NCBI GenBank assembly: GCA_021797825.1
Contig: JAJZZA010000023.1
Coordinates: 1-44,132 of the forward strand
Source: Bacillota bacterium
GTDB lineage: Bacteria > Bacillota > Sulfobacillia > Sulfobacillales > Sulfobacillaceae
Reading direction: 5' to 3'
Length of the DNA: 44,132 nt
The translations under genes and the position numbers were made by a program. A model generated the notes under the pieces. It did no database searches. It saw nothing but the letters and a program-made list of their open reading frames with translations, and was not told the origin of the DNA. This document shows positions 34,159 through 44,032 of the stretch, piece after piece. How positions within the stretch are numbered: the stretch's first letter is position 1; each line of letters begins with the position of its first letter.

Positions 34159-36255
34159 TTGGCCAAGCCAAAGCCGCTCATCATCGTGGAATCGCCGGCC
34201 AAGGCCAAGACCATTAGCCGGTTTTTGGGCAACCGATACCAGGTCAAAGCCTCGATGGGGCATGTCCGGGATTTGCCTAAAAGCCAGTTCGGCGTCTCCG
34301 TTGATAAGGGGTTTTTACCGCGCTACATTACCATTCGGGGTAAGGGCCCGTTGCTTAAAGAGTTGCGGGACGCGGCCAAGAAGACGGACCGCGTGTTCCT
34401 GGCCACAGACCCTGACCGGGAAGGCGAGGCGATTTCCTGGCATTTGGCGGAGTCCTTGGGGATTCCCGTGGACAAAGCCAGTCGCATCGAATTCCACGAG
34501 ATTACCAAAGATGCCGTGACTCAGGCGATACGGCAGGCCCGGCCCATCGACATGCGGCTGGTGGATGCACAGCAAGCCCGCCGGGTGTTGGACCGGATTG
34601 TGGGCTATCAATTGTCGCCGTTGTTGTGGCGCAAGGTCAGGCCCGGACTCTCCGCCGGTCGCGTCCAGTCCGCCGCCCTGAAGATTCTGCTGGACCGCGA
34701 GGATGCCATCCGGGCCTTTGTTCCGGAGGAGTATTACACGGTGGCCCTGGAGGCAATGACCGGGGGGAAAACCATTTCGGCGGATTATACGGGACCGTTG
34801 GGTGCTCGCGGGCGGATCAGCCAGGCCGATGCCGAATCCGTGCTGGGGGGGATCGCCGCCGGATCGACCGTGACCGTCACCGCGGTCAAAACCCGGGAGC
34901 GCCGGCGTTTTCCGGCATTGCCGTTCACCACCTCCACGCTGCAGCAGGAAGCGTCGCGACGACTGGGCTTCTCGGTGAAGCGAACGATGAGCCTGGCCCA
35001 ACAATTGTATGAAGGACTTGACGTGGCGGGAGAAGGAACGGTGGGCCTGGTCACCTATATCCGCACCGACTCGACCCGGGTCTCGGAGGGGGCGCAGGTC
35101 GAAACCCAAGCCTATATTGAAGCAGTGTTCGGGTCCGGGTACCGGAAAATTCCGGGGGCGGGTCGGGCGGAAAAGGCCCGGCCGGGGGTTCAGGACGCGC
35201 ACGAAGCAATTCGACCGACGGTGGTGGCGCGCCACCCGGATCATTTGAAATCCAGCCTGGGCCGCGACCAGTTCCGGCTCTACCGGCTCATCTGGGAGCG
35301 ATTCGTGGCCAGCCAAATGGCGCCCGAGGTCTACGACGCCACCTCCGCCGACTTTACCGCGGGCGGCGCGTTGTTTCGGGCCAAGGGGGTGGTGGTCAAG
35401 TTCAAGGGGTTCACCGAGCTCTACCAGGAGAGCACGGAAGGGGACGAACCGGCCGAAGATGGACGGGCGCCGCTGCCGCCGCTGGAGGAGGGGGAGAGAC
35501 TGACGGTCGCGGCCATCGTTGCCGAACAGCACTTTACCGAACCTCCTCCGCCGTTTACCGAAGCCAGTCTGGTCAAGACTTTGGAGGAGTTGGGCATTGG
35601 CCGGCCTTCGACCTATGCGCCGATTATTGACACGCTCTTGCAGCGGACGTACGCGGAACGGCTTCAAAAACGCCTGATGCCTACCGATTTGGGCCGGGTG
35701 GTGGTCGATCTCCTCAAGAAATATTTTCCCGAAATCGTCGACGTCTCGTTTACCGCCGCCGTGGAAGGCCAACTGGATCAGGTGGAGTCGGCGGAGGTCG
35801 CGTGGCAGCACGTGCTGGAACGGTTTTACCGGCCATTTGCGGAGGAATTGGCCAAGGCCGAGCAGGATGTTGAAAAAGTCTCCCTGCCCGAAGAGACCAC
35901 CGATGAAGTCTGTGCCGAATGTGGTCGGCCAATGGTGGTCAAGTACGGGCGCTTCGGCAAGTTTTTGGCCTGTTCGGGCTATCCGGAGTGTACCCAAACC
36001 CGCCCTTACCTGGAAAAGACCGGAGCCATCTGTCCGAAGTGCCATAAAACTCTGGTGGTGCGCAGAACGCGCAAGGGCCGCACGTTTTACGGGTGCCAAG
36101 GGTATCCGGACTGCGATTTTGTGACCTGGAACCGGCCCAGTGACCGGACCTGTCCCCGCTGCGGATCACATATGGCGCAAAAGAAAAAAGGCCACCGGGA
36201 GAGCCTCTTCTGTTTGAAGGAGGGCTGCGGTTATGAAGAACAACAGGCCCAGTAA
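34159..36255 (+). CDS. topA: DNA topoisomerase I
   Basis: TopA relaxes negative supercoils. The 698-residue protein has the TOPRIM domain with E11 (IIVESPAKAK) and D84-x-D86-x-E88 (ATDPDREGE), and the active-site Y300 in GLVTYIRTDSTRVS. Three C-terminal four-cysteine zinc fingers follow from about residue 583 (CAEC, CPKC, CPRC sets). The start is TTG at 34159 behind GGGAGGTGAGG. It overlaps trmFO by 23 nt. Confidence 0.97.
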   Translation: MAKPKPLIIVESPAKAKTISRFLGNRYQVKASMGHVRDLPKSQFGVSVDKGFLPRYITIRGKGPLLKELRDAAKKTDRVFLATDPDREGEAISWHLAESLGIPVDKASRIEFHEITKDAVTQAIRQARPIDMRLVDAQQARRVLDRIVGYQLSPLLWRKVRPGLSAGRVQSAALKILLDREDAIRAFVPEEYYTVALEAMTGGKTISADYTGPLGARGRISQADAESVLGGIAAGSTVTVTAVKTRERRRFPALPFTTSTLQQEASRRLGFSVKRTMSLAQQLYEGLDVAGEGTVGLVTYIRTDSTRVSEGAQVETQAYIEAVFGSGYRKIPGAGRAEKARPGVQDAHEAIRPTVVARHPDHLKSSLGRDQFRLYRLIWERFVASQMAPEVYDATSADFTAGGALFRAKGVVVKFKGFTELYQESTEGDEPAEDGRAPLPPLEEGERLTVAAIVAEQHFTEPPPPFTEASLVKTLEELGIGRPSTYAPIIDTLLQRTYAERLQKRLMPTDLGRVVVDLLKKYFPEIVDVSFTAAVEGQLDQVESAEVAWQHVLERFYRPFAEELAKAEQDVEKVSLPEETTDEVCAECGRPMVVKYGRFGKFLACSGYPECTQTRPYLEKTGAICPKCHKTLVVRRTRKGRTFYGCQGYPDCDFVTWNRPSDRTCPRCGSHMAQKKKGHRESLFCLKEGCGYEEQQAQ

Positions 36256-37588
36256 GCGGATTGCGGTGGTTGGCGGGGGACTGGCCGGATGCGAAGCGGC
36301 GTGGCAGTTGGCGGAGCGCGGGGTGGCGGTGGATCTGTGGGAAATGCGTCCCTTGGTTACCACCGCCGCCCATGTCACCGGCAATTTGGCGGAGTTGGTC
36401 TGTTCCAACTCGCTGGGCGGCGATCAAGGGGTGTCGCCGGCCGCCGCCTTAAAAGATGAAATGCGGCTTTTCGGATCCCTGGTACTGGAAGTGGCCGAGG
36501 CGGCCCGGGTGGCGGCGGGCTCGGCTTTGGCGGTGGACCGCGAGCGCTTCAGTCAAGCCGTGACGGACCGCATCGTCGCCCATCGGCTGATTACGGTGCA
36601 CCGCCAGCTGGTGACGTCACTGCCGGCGGGGCCCGCGATTATCGCGACCGGCCCCCTCACCCACGCGGACCTTAGCCAAGCGCTGGTCGAATATTTCGGT
36701 GATGCCCCGCTCTCCTTTTTCGATGCGGCCGCCCCCATCGTGTTTGGGGAGACCATCGACCTGGCCAGCGCGTTTTGGGGATCGCGCGAAGGCGGCACCG
36801 ATTACATCAATTGTCCCTTGAGCCGGGCAGAGTATGAAACGTTCTATCAGGCGCTCTTGACGGCGGAGGAGCATCCCCGCCATGACTTCGAGGAGACCCG
36901 GTATTTTGAGGGGTGTCTGCCCATCGAGGAATTGGCGCGCAGGGGACCGAAGACTCCGCTGTTTGGTCCCCTTAAGCCGATAGGCTTGCAAAATCCGGGG
37001 GAGGGCGGCAGGCGGCCTTATGCCGTGGTGCAACTGCGCCGGGACAACGCGGCGGGATCCTTATGGAGTTTGGTGGGGTTTCAGACCAATCTCCGGTGGG
37101 GCGAGCAAAAGCGGGTCTTTAGCTTGATTCCCGCCTTGGCGCGCGCCGAGTTTGCCCGTTACGGCGTGATGCACCGCAACACGTACCTGAAATCGCCCCG
37201 GATCTTGACACCCTCGCTGGCAACCAGAAAGCGGCCGGATCTTTGGCTGGCGGGCCAAATGATCGGGGTGGAAGGCTATATGGAATCGGCCGCCGCAGGC
37301 ATCGTGAGCGGAGTCAATGCCGCACGCTGGACCTATGGTCGTGAACCGTTGGTGTTGCCCCGGGAGACGATGCTGGGGGCCTTGCTGCATTATGTCACCC
37401 ATGCCGACCCCGATCGCTTCCAGCCGATGAACGCCACCTTCGGCCTGTTTGAACTGCCGCCGGAATTGATTGGGGTCAAGGACAAGAATACCCGGCGGCG
37501 TTGGTTTAAGGACCGCGGAGTGGCCCGCTTAGTTGCCATGCTGGCAGACTCGGGGGAGAGGGTGGCGCGACATGCCGAACACGGCTAA
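36233..37588 (+). CDS. trmFO: tRNA m5U54 methyltransferase TrmFO
   Basis: TrmFO uses methylene-tetrahydrofolate and FAD to make m5U54 in the tRNA T-loop, the Gram-positive alternative to TrmA. The 451-residue protein has the FAD loop VVGGGLAGCEAAW (from residue 12), the AELVCSNSLGG segment, and GVEGYMESAAAGIVSG near the C terminus. The ATG at 36233 lies inside topA after AAGGAGGG. It overlaps xerC by 17 nt. Confidence 0.96.
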   Translation: MKNNRPSKRIAVVGGGLAGCEAAWQLAERGVAVDLWEMRPLVTTAAHVTGNLAELVCSNSLGGDQGVSPAAALKDEMRLFGSLVLEVAEAARVAAGSALAVDRERFSQAVTDRIVAHRLITVHRQLVTSLPAGPAIIATGPLTHADLSQALVEYFGDAPLSFFDAAAPIVFGETIDLASAFWGSREGGTDYINCPLSRAEYETFYQALLTAEEHPRHDFEETRYFEGCLPIEELARRGPKTPLFGPLKPIGLQNPGEGGRRPYAVVQLRRDNAAGSLWSLVGFQTNLRWGEQKRVFSLIPALARAEFARYGVMHRNTYLKSPRILTPSLATRKRPDLWLAGQMIGVEGYMESAAAGIVSGVNAARWTYGREPLVLPRETMLGALLHYVTHADPDRFQPMNATFGLFELPPELIGVKDKNTRRRWFKDRGVARLVAMLADSGERVARHAEHG

Positions 37589-38462
37589 CCCGTCGGATCC
37601 CGCCATCGAGGGGTTCCTGCAATATCTTAACGCGGCGGAGGGTTGTTCGCCGCACACGCTGCGCGCCTACCACAGCGATTTGCAGAATTACGCGGCAGCG
37701 GTGGGTAATGTGCGGCAAACCGACGCCAAGCGGATTCGTCATTATCTTTTGGAATTGGGGGAACGCGGGCTGTCGGCGCGCAGTGTGGCGCGCAAACTCT
37801 CGGTCCTGCGCTCTTTTTACCGCTATGTGGAACGGGAGGGGCTCCGTCCCGACAACCCGGCCCGGCGGCTCCTGGCCCCGCGAGTGGGACGTTCCCTGCC
37901 GCGGGTCTTGACCATTGAGGAAATGACGCGTTATATCGAGGCAGCGACGCGTGAACACGGGCCGCTGGGCTTGCGCAATTGGGCTTTGCTGGAAGTGCTG
38001 TATGGCGCGGGCCTGCGCAGCCAGGAAGCGGTTGACCTGGATTTGGCGGATGTGGATTTAGCGGCCGGGATGGTCAAGGCCAAAGGCAAGGGACGCAAGG
38101 AGCGGCTGGCGCCGATCGGACGAAAGGCGGCTGAAGCCTTAAACCAGTATCTTGAGGTGCGTCCCGGTTTGCTGCGGCGGCCGTCCCGGGCGGTGTTTGT
38201 CAACGCCCGCGGCGGCCGGCTGACCACCCGCAGCGTGCGCCGGATCGTGAAGGCGACCATGGTGAAGTCGGCCGTGGGACGCAACATCAGCCCGCATTGG
38301 CTGCGGCACTCCTATGCCACCCATTTGCTGATGAACGGCGCCGACTTGCGGGTTGTGCAGGAGCTGCTTGGCCATAGCAGTCTGCGCACAACCCAAATTT
38401 ATACGTATGTTTCCCAAGAACAATTGTCGCGTATCTATCAGAAAGCCCATCCCCGCGCCTAA
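37572..38462 (+). CDS. xerC: Tyrosine recombinase XerC
   Basis: XerC resolves chromosome dimers at dif with a partner recombinase. The 296-residue protein has the SAM-like N domain (to about 100) and a complete catalytic set: R149 (GAGLRSQE), K173, H242 and R245 ([13 protein letters not shown]), H268 ([10 protein letters not shown]) and nucleophile Y277. Position between trmFO and hslV is the classical Bacillota order, which supports XerC/CodV rather than a phage integrase. The ATG at 37572 overlaps the trmFO end. Confidence 0.94.
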   Translation: MPNTANPSDPAIEGFLQYLNAAEGCSPHTLRAYHSDLQNYAAAVGNVRQTDAKRIRHYLLELGERGLSARSVARKLSVLRSFYRYVEREGLRPDNPARRLLAPRVGRSLPRVLTIEEMTRYIEAATREHGPLGLRNWALLEVLYGAGLRSQEAVDLDLADVDLAAGMVKAKGKGRKERLAPIGRKAAEALNQYLEVRPGLLRRPSRAVFVNARGGRLTTRSVRRIVKATMVKSAVGRNISPHWLRHSYATHLLMNGADLRVVQELLGHSSLRTTQIYTYVSQEQLSRIYQKAHPRA

Positions 38463-38538
38463 ATGGGCGGAAGCGGGGGTTACTACGGACCGCGCGGTGA
38501 AAGGGCTCTTGCGGCGCGCGGAGGGAGGCGAACAAGCG

Positions 38539-39087
38539 ATGAATCCCCCTGAATTTCATGGCACCACCATTTTGGCGGTGGTGCGTAATCAACGGGCTGT
38601 GTTGGGTGGGGACGGCCAAGTGACCTTCGGGCAAAACACCGTGATGAAACATACCGCCAAGAAGGTCCGCCGACTTTACCATGGCGCGGTGTTGGCCGGA
38701 TTTGCCGGCGCCGTGGCGGACGCCCTGACGTTGTTTGAGCGGTTTGAAGGCAAGCTGGAGGAGACTCGCGGCAACCTACCGCGGGCGGCGGTGGCGCTTA
38801 GCCGGGACTGGCGGACCGACCGCACGCTATACAAGCTGGAAGCCTTGCTGCTGGTGGCGGACCGTGACAATTTGCTGTTGCTGTCCGGGTCGGGAGAAGT
38901 CATTGAGCCCGATGACGGCATCGCCGCGGTCGGGTCCGGCGGCTCGTATGCGCTGGCGGCCGCCCGTGCGCTGTTGTCCGTCGAAGGCGGCATGCACGAG
39001 ACCGAGGTGGTCCGCCGGGCGATGGGCATCGCCGCCGATATCTGCGTGTTTACCAACCACCACCTGACCATCGAAACCTTGGAGTAA
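38539..39087 (+). CDS. hslV: ATP-dependent protease subunit HslV
   Basis: HslV is the proteasome-like peptidase that works with HslU. The 182-residue protein has an 8-residue propeptide ahead of T9-T10 ([10 protein letters not shown]), the expected N-terminal nucleophile after processing, and the [10 protein letters not shown] motif. The ATG at 38539 follows GGGAGG (38523-38528); longer in-frame starts would overlap xerC. Two threonines are present, unlike Bacillus CodW, which uses serine. Confidence 0.95.
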   Translation: MNPPEFHGTTILAVVRNQRAVLGGDGQVTFGQNTVMKHTAKKVRRLYHGAVLAGFAGAVADALTLFERFEGKLEETRGNLPRAAVALSRDWRTDRTLYKLEALLLVADRDNLLLLSGSGEVIEPDDGIAAVGSGGSYALAAARALLSVEGGMHETEVVRRAMGIAADICVFTNHHLTIETLE

Positions 39088-39123
39088 GGCAGTCAGGCCA
39101 CAACGTCATGAGGAGGCAAGACG

Positions 39124-40527
39124 ATGGATGAGGCCATATTCACCCCTAAACGCATTGTCGAGGAACTCGACAAACACATTGTCGGTCAAACGGAGGCCAA
39201 ACGGGCGGTGGCGGTGGCGCTGCGGCACCGCTGGCGGCGCGGGCGCCTCGACCCGGAGTTGCAAGAAGAGATTACCCCCAAGAATATCCTCATGATCGGG
39301 CCGACAGGGGTGGGGAAGACCGAGGTGGCGCGACGCTTGGCCCGGCTGTTGCGGGTTCCGTTCATCAAGGTGGAAGCGACCAAGTTTACCGAGGTGGGCT
39401 ATGTGGGCCGCGATGTTGACGCGATGATCCGGGACTTGGTGGAGATCAGTGTGCGGATGGTCAAAGAAGAACGCGCGACCTCGGTGCAAGACCGGGCGGA
39501 ACATCAAGCGGAGGACCGGATCGTGGAAGCGATGGTGCCCTGGCCGGAAGAGGAGGGCCCCGCCCGCAACCCCTTTGAAATGCTGTTTGGCGGCGGTCAG
39601 AACCAGGGGGTGCGCAAGGCGCCCAACTTGGAAGAGCGGCGCCGGGTCGAGGATGAGCGCCGGCTGGTGCGCGAAAAGATCCGCATGAAGGCGATGGAGC
39701 ACGAGGTCATCGAAATTGAGGTTGAGGACCAGACCCCGATTCTGCCGATGATGGGCGGCATGGGCGGGATGGACAGTCAAATGAACCTGGGGGAGATGTT
39801 TCAGGGTATTCTGCCCAAGCGCACCAAACGCCGCAAGATGACCGTGGCCGAAGCTCGCAAGGTGCTGACCCAGGAAGAGGCGCAGAAGTTGATCGATACC
39901 GATGCGGCCAATGCCGATGCAGTCTGGCGGGCTGAGCAGCAAGGGATTATTTTCATCGACGAATTTGACAAAATTGCCGCGTCGCGGCGCGAGGGCGTCG
40001 GTCCCGACGTTTCCCGGGAAGGGGTGCAGCGGGATATTTTGCCCATCGTGGAGGGATCGACCGTTCAAACCAAGTACGGGCCGGTGCGGACGGATCACAT
40101 TTTGTTTATTGCCGCCGGGGCGTTTCATGTGGCCAAGCCCAGCGATCTCATCCCGGAATTGCAGGGGCGGTTTCCCATCCGGGTGGAACTCCAGTCATTG
40201 ACCGAAGAGGATTTTTACCGGATCCTGACGGAACCCCGGAACTCCCTGATATTCCAATATAAGGCGCTGTTGGGCGCCGAGGGGGTGACGGTGGAGTTTG
40301 ACGAGACGGCCTTGAGGACCATGGCGCGATTTGCCGACCAAGTCAACAGCGATACCGAGAATATTGGGGCGCGGCGCCTACACACCATATTGGAACGGGT
40401 GCTGGAAGAACTGAGCTTTAACGCGCCGGATCTGGCGGGCCAGACCATCCCGATTACCGCCGCCTACGTGGAACAACGCCTGGCCGGGGTGGCGGAGAAC
40501 ATTGACATCAATAGATATATTCTCTGA
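39124..40527 (+). CDS. hslU: HslU ATPase subunit
   Basis: HslU unfolds substrates and threads them into HslV. The 467-residue AAA+ protein has Walker [16 protein letters not shown] at about residue 59, a Gly/Met-rich I domain (about 110-245) and Walker [12 protein letters not shown] at about 275. The C-terminal tail ends RYIL, the form that docks into HslV. AGGAGG (39111-39116) precedes the ATG. Confidence 0.97.
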   Translation: MDEAIFTPKRIVEELDKHIVGQTEAKRAVAVALRHRWRRGRLDPELQEEITPKNILMIGPTGVGKTEVARRLARLLRVPFIKVEATKFTEVGYVGRDVDAMIRDLVEISVRMVKEERATSVQDRAEHQAEDRIVEAMVPWPEEEGPARNPFEMLFGGGQNQGVRKAPNLEERRRVEDERRLVREKIRMKAMEHEVIEIEVEDQTPILPMMGGMGGMDSQMNLGEMFQGILPKRTKRRKMTVAEARKVLTQEEAQKLIDTDAANADAVWRAEQQGIIFIDEFDKIAASRREGVGPDVSREGVQRDILPIVEGSTVQTKYGPVRTDHILFIAAGAFHVAKPSDLIPELQGRFPIRVELQSLTEEDFYRILTEPRNSLIFQYKALLGAEGVTVEFDETALRTMARFADQVNSDTENIGARRLHTILERVLEELSFNAPDLAGQTIPITAAYVEQRLAGVAENIDINRYIL

Positions 40528-40562
40528 ATAGTCCTCTTCGTTATCACTTTGCAACGACTTTG

Positions 40563-40571
40563 TGGTAGAAT
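40563..40571 (+). promoter_or_regulatory. Extended -10 promoter of codY
   Basis: TGGTAGAAT matches an extended -10 with one change, about 51 nt upstream of the codY start. TTATCA 19 nt upstream is a weak -35. No clear CodY box (AATTTTCNGAAAATT) is seen. Confidence 0.5.
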
Positions 40572-40622
40572 AAAGGAAGTGGTAGATTCGGACGATTTCT
40601 AACGATATAGGGGGATCGAGGC

Positions 40623-41405
40623 GTGCAGCAGCTGTTAGAGCGTACGCGGCGGATAAACCGCCTGTTGCAACGTTCCGCAGGCCATCCGGTCAATTTTGAG
40701 GAGATGGCGAAGATTCTTAGTGAGCTGATCCATGCCAATGTGTACGTGGTCAGCCGACGCGGGAAGATTTTGGGATACGCGTTGCTTGATTCGTTTGAAT
40801 GCGACGTGATGGTTAAAGAGGTCTTGGCTCCGGAACTGTTCCCCGCGGGGTACAATGCCGGGTTGCTGAAGGTGGACGAAACATTCCCCAACGTGTCGCA
40901 GCAAAAGAAGCAGTGCGTGTTTTTTCAGGATAAGCCGTGTCTGTACGAAAACAAGATTACCACCATTGTGCCGGTCAACGGCGCCGGGGATCGTTTGGGC
41001 ACGCTGGTGGTTTCGCGTTTCGGACGGGAATTTAAGGACGAGGATTTTATCTTGGCGGAGTATGGGGCCACCGTGGTGGCGATGGAGATTCTGCGGTCTA
41101 AGTCCGATGAGCTCGAAATGGAAGCGCGTAAAAAGGCCGCAGTTAAGGTGGCGATTGACACCTTAAGCTATTCCGAGCTGGAAGCGGTGCAACACATTTT
41201 TGAGGAGCTGGGCGGTCCCGAAGGACTGTTGGTCGCTTCTAAAATTGCCGATCGGGTCGGCATTACCCGCTCCGTGATAGTCAACGCGCTGCGCAAATTT
41301 GAATCGGCCGGGGTAATCGAGTCGCGCTCGCTCGGCATGAAGGGAACCCACATCCGGGTGTTAAATGACCGGTTGATGGGGGAGTTAAAGAAACTTCAGC
41401 GGTAA
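40623..41405 (+). CDS. codY: Global nutritional regulator CodY
   Basis: CodY senses branched-chain amino acids and GTP and represses starvation genes. The 260-residue protein has the GAF-type N domain (1-155) and a C-terminal winged helix whose recognition stretch ([20 protein letters not shown]) is nearly identical to Bacillus CodY. The start is GTG at 40623 after GGGGGAT. It follows hslU, the standard order. Downstream, flagellar genes usual in Bacillus are missing. Confidence 0.97.
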   Translation: MQQLLERTRRINRLLQRSAGHPVNFEEMAKILSELIHANVYVVSRRGKILGYALLDSFECDVMVKEVLAPELFPAGYNAGLLKVDETFPNVSQQKKQCVFFQDKPCLYENKITTIVPVNGAGDRLGTLVVSRFGREFKDEDFILAEYGATVVAMEILRSKSDELEMEARKKAAVKVAIDTLSYSELEAVQHIFEELGGPEGLLVASKIADRVGITRSVIVNALRKFESAGVIESRSLGMKGTHIRVLNDRLMGELKKLQR

Positions 41406-41428
41406 GGGCGGTTTGCCAACGGGCTGAG

Positions 41429-41451
41429 GCGGCGGAGACAATCTCCGCCGC
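41429..41451 (+). terminator. Hairpin after codY (probable terminator)
   Basis: Perfect 10-bp stem GCGGCGGAGA (41429-41438) / TCTCCGCCGC (41442-41451) with a CAA loop, followed by a T-poor TTGGGTTGT, so a weak intrinsic terminator. Confidence 0.6.
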
Positions 41452-42485
41452 TTGGGTTGTGCGGGGGACCGGGGAAGTCTTCACCAAGTTTTTCCGGCGG
41501 GCGCTGGGAGAGAGCCCGCGAAAGGCATGCGGACGGCTTTGGAAGCCTCCCTAAAGGATGGCATCACCGGGGTTGGACCACCATCCCCTCGGGAGTGGCG
41601 GTGAAATCGGCTAGCGTGCGGCATCGGAGCCGGGACACTACGGCGTGCGTTTTTCACCTGGCTCACCGTGACAAGTCGGTCGCGTAAACCATGCCGCCGG
41701 CCCCTTCACTTGCAGGGGCGATGCCGCGCCAAAGAACCGCTCAGGCGGCCCCGCTGGGCTGGAGTTGCTCAAGGCTTATGATGTGCTGGGCGGAGCGGAC
41801 CCGATAGCCATCCTCGTATTTTGAATGAGCCCGAAAAATGTACCATTGGCAGGGGAACACCGCTGATGGCGTTACCGCACCGCAACCCCGGGATTCTTTT
41901 GGACATTCCAGGCACCGACCACTGGAGGAATCCAAGTCCACCGGATGGGCTGGCATCCGCGTCGCACCTCGCACGCGCGCATGTTCCCAGGCAACGCGGA
42001 GGATATAACCCATCACACCTCGACACGAAACCGCCGCACCACAAACAAGCCCGCCCCGACCAAACCGTTCCCCCGAATCCTGCGGAATGTTCCACCCACC
42101 GGTTTCCGCCCGCAACGGGATGGGGGTGCGGACCGGCACGGTCGGGGACGAGGGGGCAGGGGGACGGCAAGTCCAGAGTGGGTCGGGGCTTCCCTTCTCT
42201 TCCGGACCGGAAGGGGACTTTGGGATCATGGTCGTCGTGGGCGATCATCATTTCATGGCTTCGCGGACCAAGATGACACCGAACGGTTGGTTCAGTATCC
42301 TAGAGGCACCGGCGAGCCCGCCGATCGGTGTCGGCGGTGTAACCTCGCCTGATGGGCTGGTTGGTGGCGCCGACGCCGCGAGGGGTCAGGCGCTAGGTCG
42401 GCAGCTGACAAATGTTGCGGCCTAACGGTTCCGGCCAGCGGGGCGCTGAAGGGGATCAGAGCCGTAACCGGCGGGCCGGAAGACG
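41452..42485. other. About 1 kb without a recognisable gene
   Basis: Several open frames exist on both strands (for example 41741-42229 on -, 42087-42425 on +), but none shows family motifs or a matching ribosome site. Near 41530-41575 a stretch with GGAAGCCTCC and GGCATCAC after a GCGGGC/GCCCGC hairpin resembles right ends of IS605-type elements. A CCCCT/AGGGG hairpin lies at 41701-41718. The interval looks like decayed mobile or gene remnants. Confidence 0.45.
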
Positions 42486-42497
42486 GGAGGGTTTTGG

Positions 42498-43421
42498 ATG
42501 CCGCTCCATCGAGACGCCATCGAGTACTTAAGAACCGTTGGGCAGGACCCTCCGTGGGCAGATGTGGGGATTGACCTGGCCAGGGAGCGACGTGCGGCGC
42601 GCAATGTCATCTGGAAGGACACGGTTGAACCGGTGTTTGCGGTGCACGAGCTTGCGGTTGACGGCCCGGCCGGTCCCATTCCCATCCGGGTCTATCGCCC
42701 CGCGGGAACAGCGCTGGTCCCGGTGCTGGTCTATCTCCATGGCGGTGGGTGGGTGTTGGGCAATCTCGAGCAGGTCGACGCGCTCTGTCGCATGCTGTGC
42801 AACCGGACGCCCGCCTTGGTTGTCTCGGTTGACTACCGTTTGGCTCCCGAGTCGCGCTTTCCGATCGCGGCGGAAGAAGCCTACGCGGTATTGCAATGGG
42901 CATCCCAACACGCTCCTGGGTTTGGGGGAGATGGCGGCCGTTTGATGGTGGGTGGTGACAGTTCCGGTGGGAATCTGGCCGTGGCCGGCGCGCTAATGGC
43001 TTGCGATCGCGGCTCGCCCGGGCTTGCCGCGATGCTCTTGGCATATCCCGTGTGCCGCCCGGATTTCGATACCGCGTCCTACCGAGAATATGCTGCGGGG
43101 TATGGTTTGACCCGAGACGACATGCGCTGGTTCTGGTCTCAATATCTTGCCAGCCCGGATGATCGCACCAATCCCTATGCCGTCCCCTTGGCCCGCGCGG
43201 ATTTTTCAGGGTTGCCTGCGACCCTGATTATTGTGGCCGAATATGATCCCCTGCGGGACGAAGGGGAAGCGTTGGCGGAGCGCTTGCGGCAGGACGGGGT
43301 TTTGGTGCGCACGACCTTGGTCAAGGGTATGGTGCATGGATTTTTTGCTTCCGCCTGGGCTGCGACGCATCGTCGCCAGACCGTAGAGTGGGTGGCCTTG
43401 CATCTCCAGCGGCTGCCATAA
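42498..43421 (+). CDS. HSL-family (alpha/beta hydrolase-3) esterase
   Basis: This 307-residue carboxylesterase has the oxyanion motif HGGGW (81-85) and nucleophile S155 in GGDSSGGNLA. Catalytic D250 lies in YDPLRDEGE and H280 in KGMVHGFF, all in hormone-sensitive-lipase order. It would hydrolyse short acyl esters in the cytoplasm; no signal peptide is present. The ATG at 42498 follows GGGAGGG. It stands alone among decayed sequence, suggesting an acquired gene. The natural substrate cannot be told. Confidence 0.93.
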   Translation: MPLHRDAIEYLRTVGQDPPWADVGIDLARERRAARNVIWKDTVEPVFAVHELAVDGPAGPIPIRVYRPAGTALVPVLVYLHGGGWVLGNLEQVDALCRMLCNRTPALVVSVDYRLAPESRFPIAAEEAYAVLQWASQHAPGFGGDGGRLMVGGDSSGGNLAVAGALMACDRGSPGLAAMLLAYPVCRPDFDTASYREYAAGYGLTRDDMRWFWSQYLASPDDRTNPYAVPLARADFSGLPATLIIVAEYDPLRDEGEALAERLRQDGVLVRTTLVKGMVHGFFASAWAATHRRQTVEWVALHLQRLP

Positions 43422-43999
43422 GCGAAAGGCAGGGCCCCCGATCGCTAGCGGTGGGTGAACGCGTATTGTCCCGGAGTCGCCGCTGGGCGAAAGGAGTTTG
43501 GCCGCACCGGCGGTGTTGGAACAAGCGAGCGGTGGGAAGCGGGGGCTCTCCTCATCGGTTGGCGAGGTCTCGGGGCAACCGCAGGGTCGAAGCGACAGGC
43601 GTTGCGAAAACAGCCAAATTGTGATTGTAGGTGAAGGCTCATGGCGGTAATAGCTTGCGGCAACCGGGAGGGGATGGCTTCGCCGCGGGGCGCTGTCATC
43701 CCGGAGTTGCTCACCCAGGACGGCCATTGGGCGACGGGGCCGTCGCTCATTATTGGCAGAGAGCGGAGATCCGGTAGTGCATGCAGGAGGCTATCAACCG
43801 CAAGGTTTTGGCCCGCTTCAGCGACGTATGCGACAAGCAGTTCTCCACTCTGACGGGTAACCGCGAACGCATACGGCCGTTTATAATAGACAGTTTGAAG
43901 ACATGACGAAAAACCCAACCCTAGTTTCTTGGGCAGGTAGAACGCGGCCTCGAGGCTTGGCTGTGATAGCGAGTTTCTCTTGGGCCGCGAACCCCTTCA
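43422..43999. other. Interval with an unidentified - strand fragment
   Basis: No complete gene is recognised. On the - strand, 43918 down to about 43615 encodes about 100 residues with a protein-like pattern (KRPYAFAVTRQSGELLVAYV, then AEAGQNLAVDSLLHALPDL). The only start is a TTG and no family is recognised; it may be a broken transposase or intron-host gene. A TATAAT lies at 43882-43887 on the + strand without a good -35. Confidence 0.35.
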
Positions 44000-44032
44000 G
44001 AACCGGACGTGCGCAATTAACGCATCCGGCTC
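44000..44032 (-). ncRNA. Group II intron domain V
   Basis: On the - strand this 33-nt element begins GAGCCGGATGCG and ends GCACGTCCGGTTC. It folds as domain V: a 9-bp lower helix from GAGC, a two-base AC bulge, a short upper helix, and a terminal loop. The loop is UAAUU-like rather than GNRA, so it is slightly atypical. Downstream on the - strand (43990-43940) CGCGGCC/GGCCGCG arms could be domain VI. The intron body and any reverse transcriptase would lie to the right, outside the window. Confidence 0.65.

Noticed and set aside
34315-36099. 594-residue open frame antisense to topA
   Set aside because: It mirrors a clear TopA gene, has low-complexity Arg/His/Gln composition and no family motif; typical GC-rich shadow.
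42087-42425. 112-residue + frame upstream of the esterase
   Set aside because: The later part looks mildly protein-like, but there is no family motif, ribosome site or consistent frame, so it was not called as a gene.
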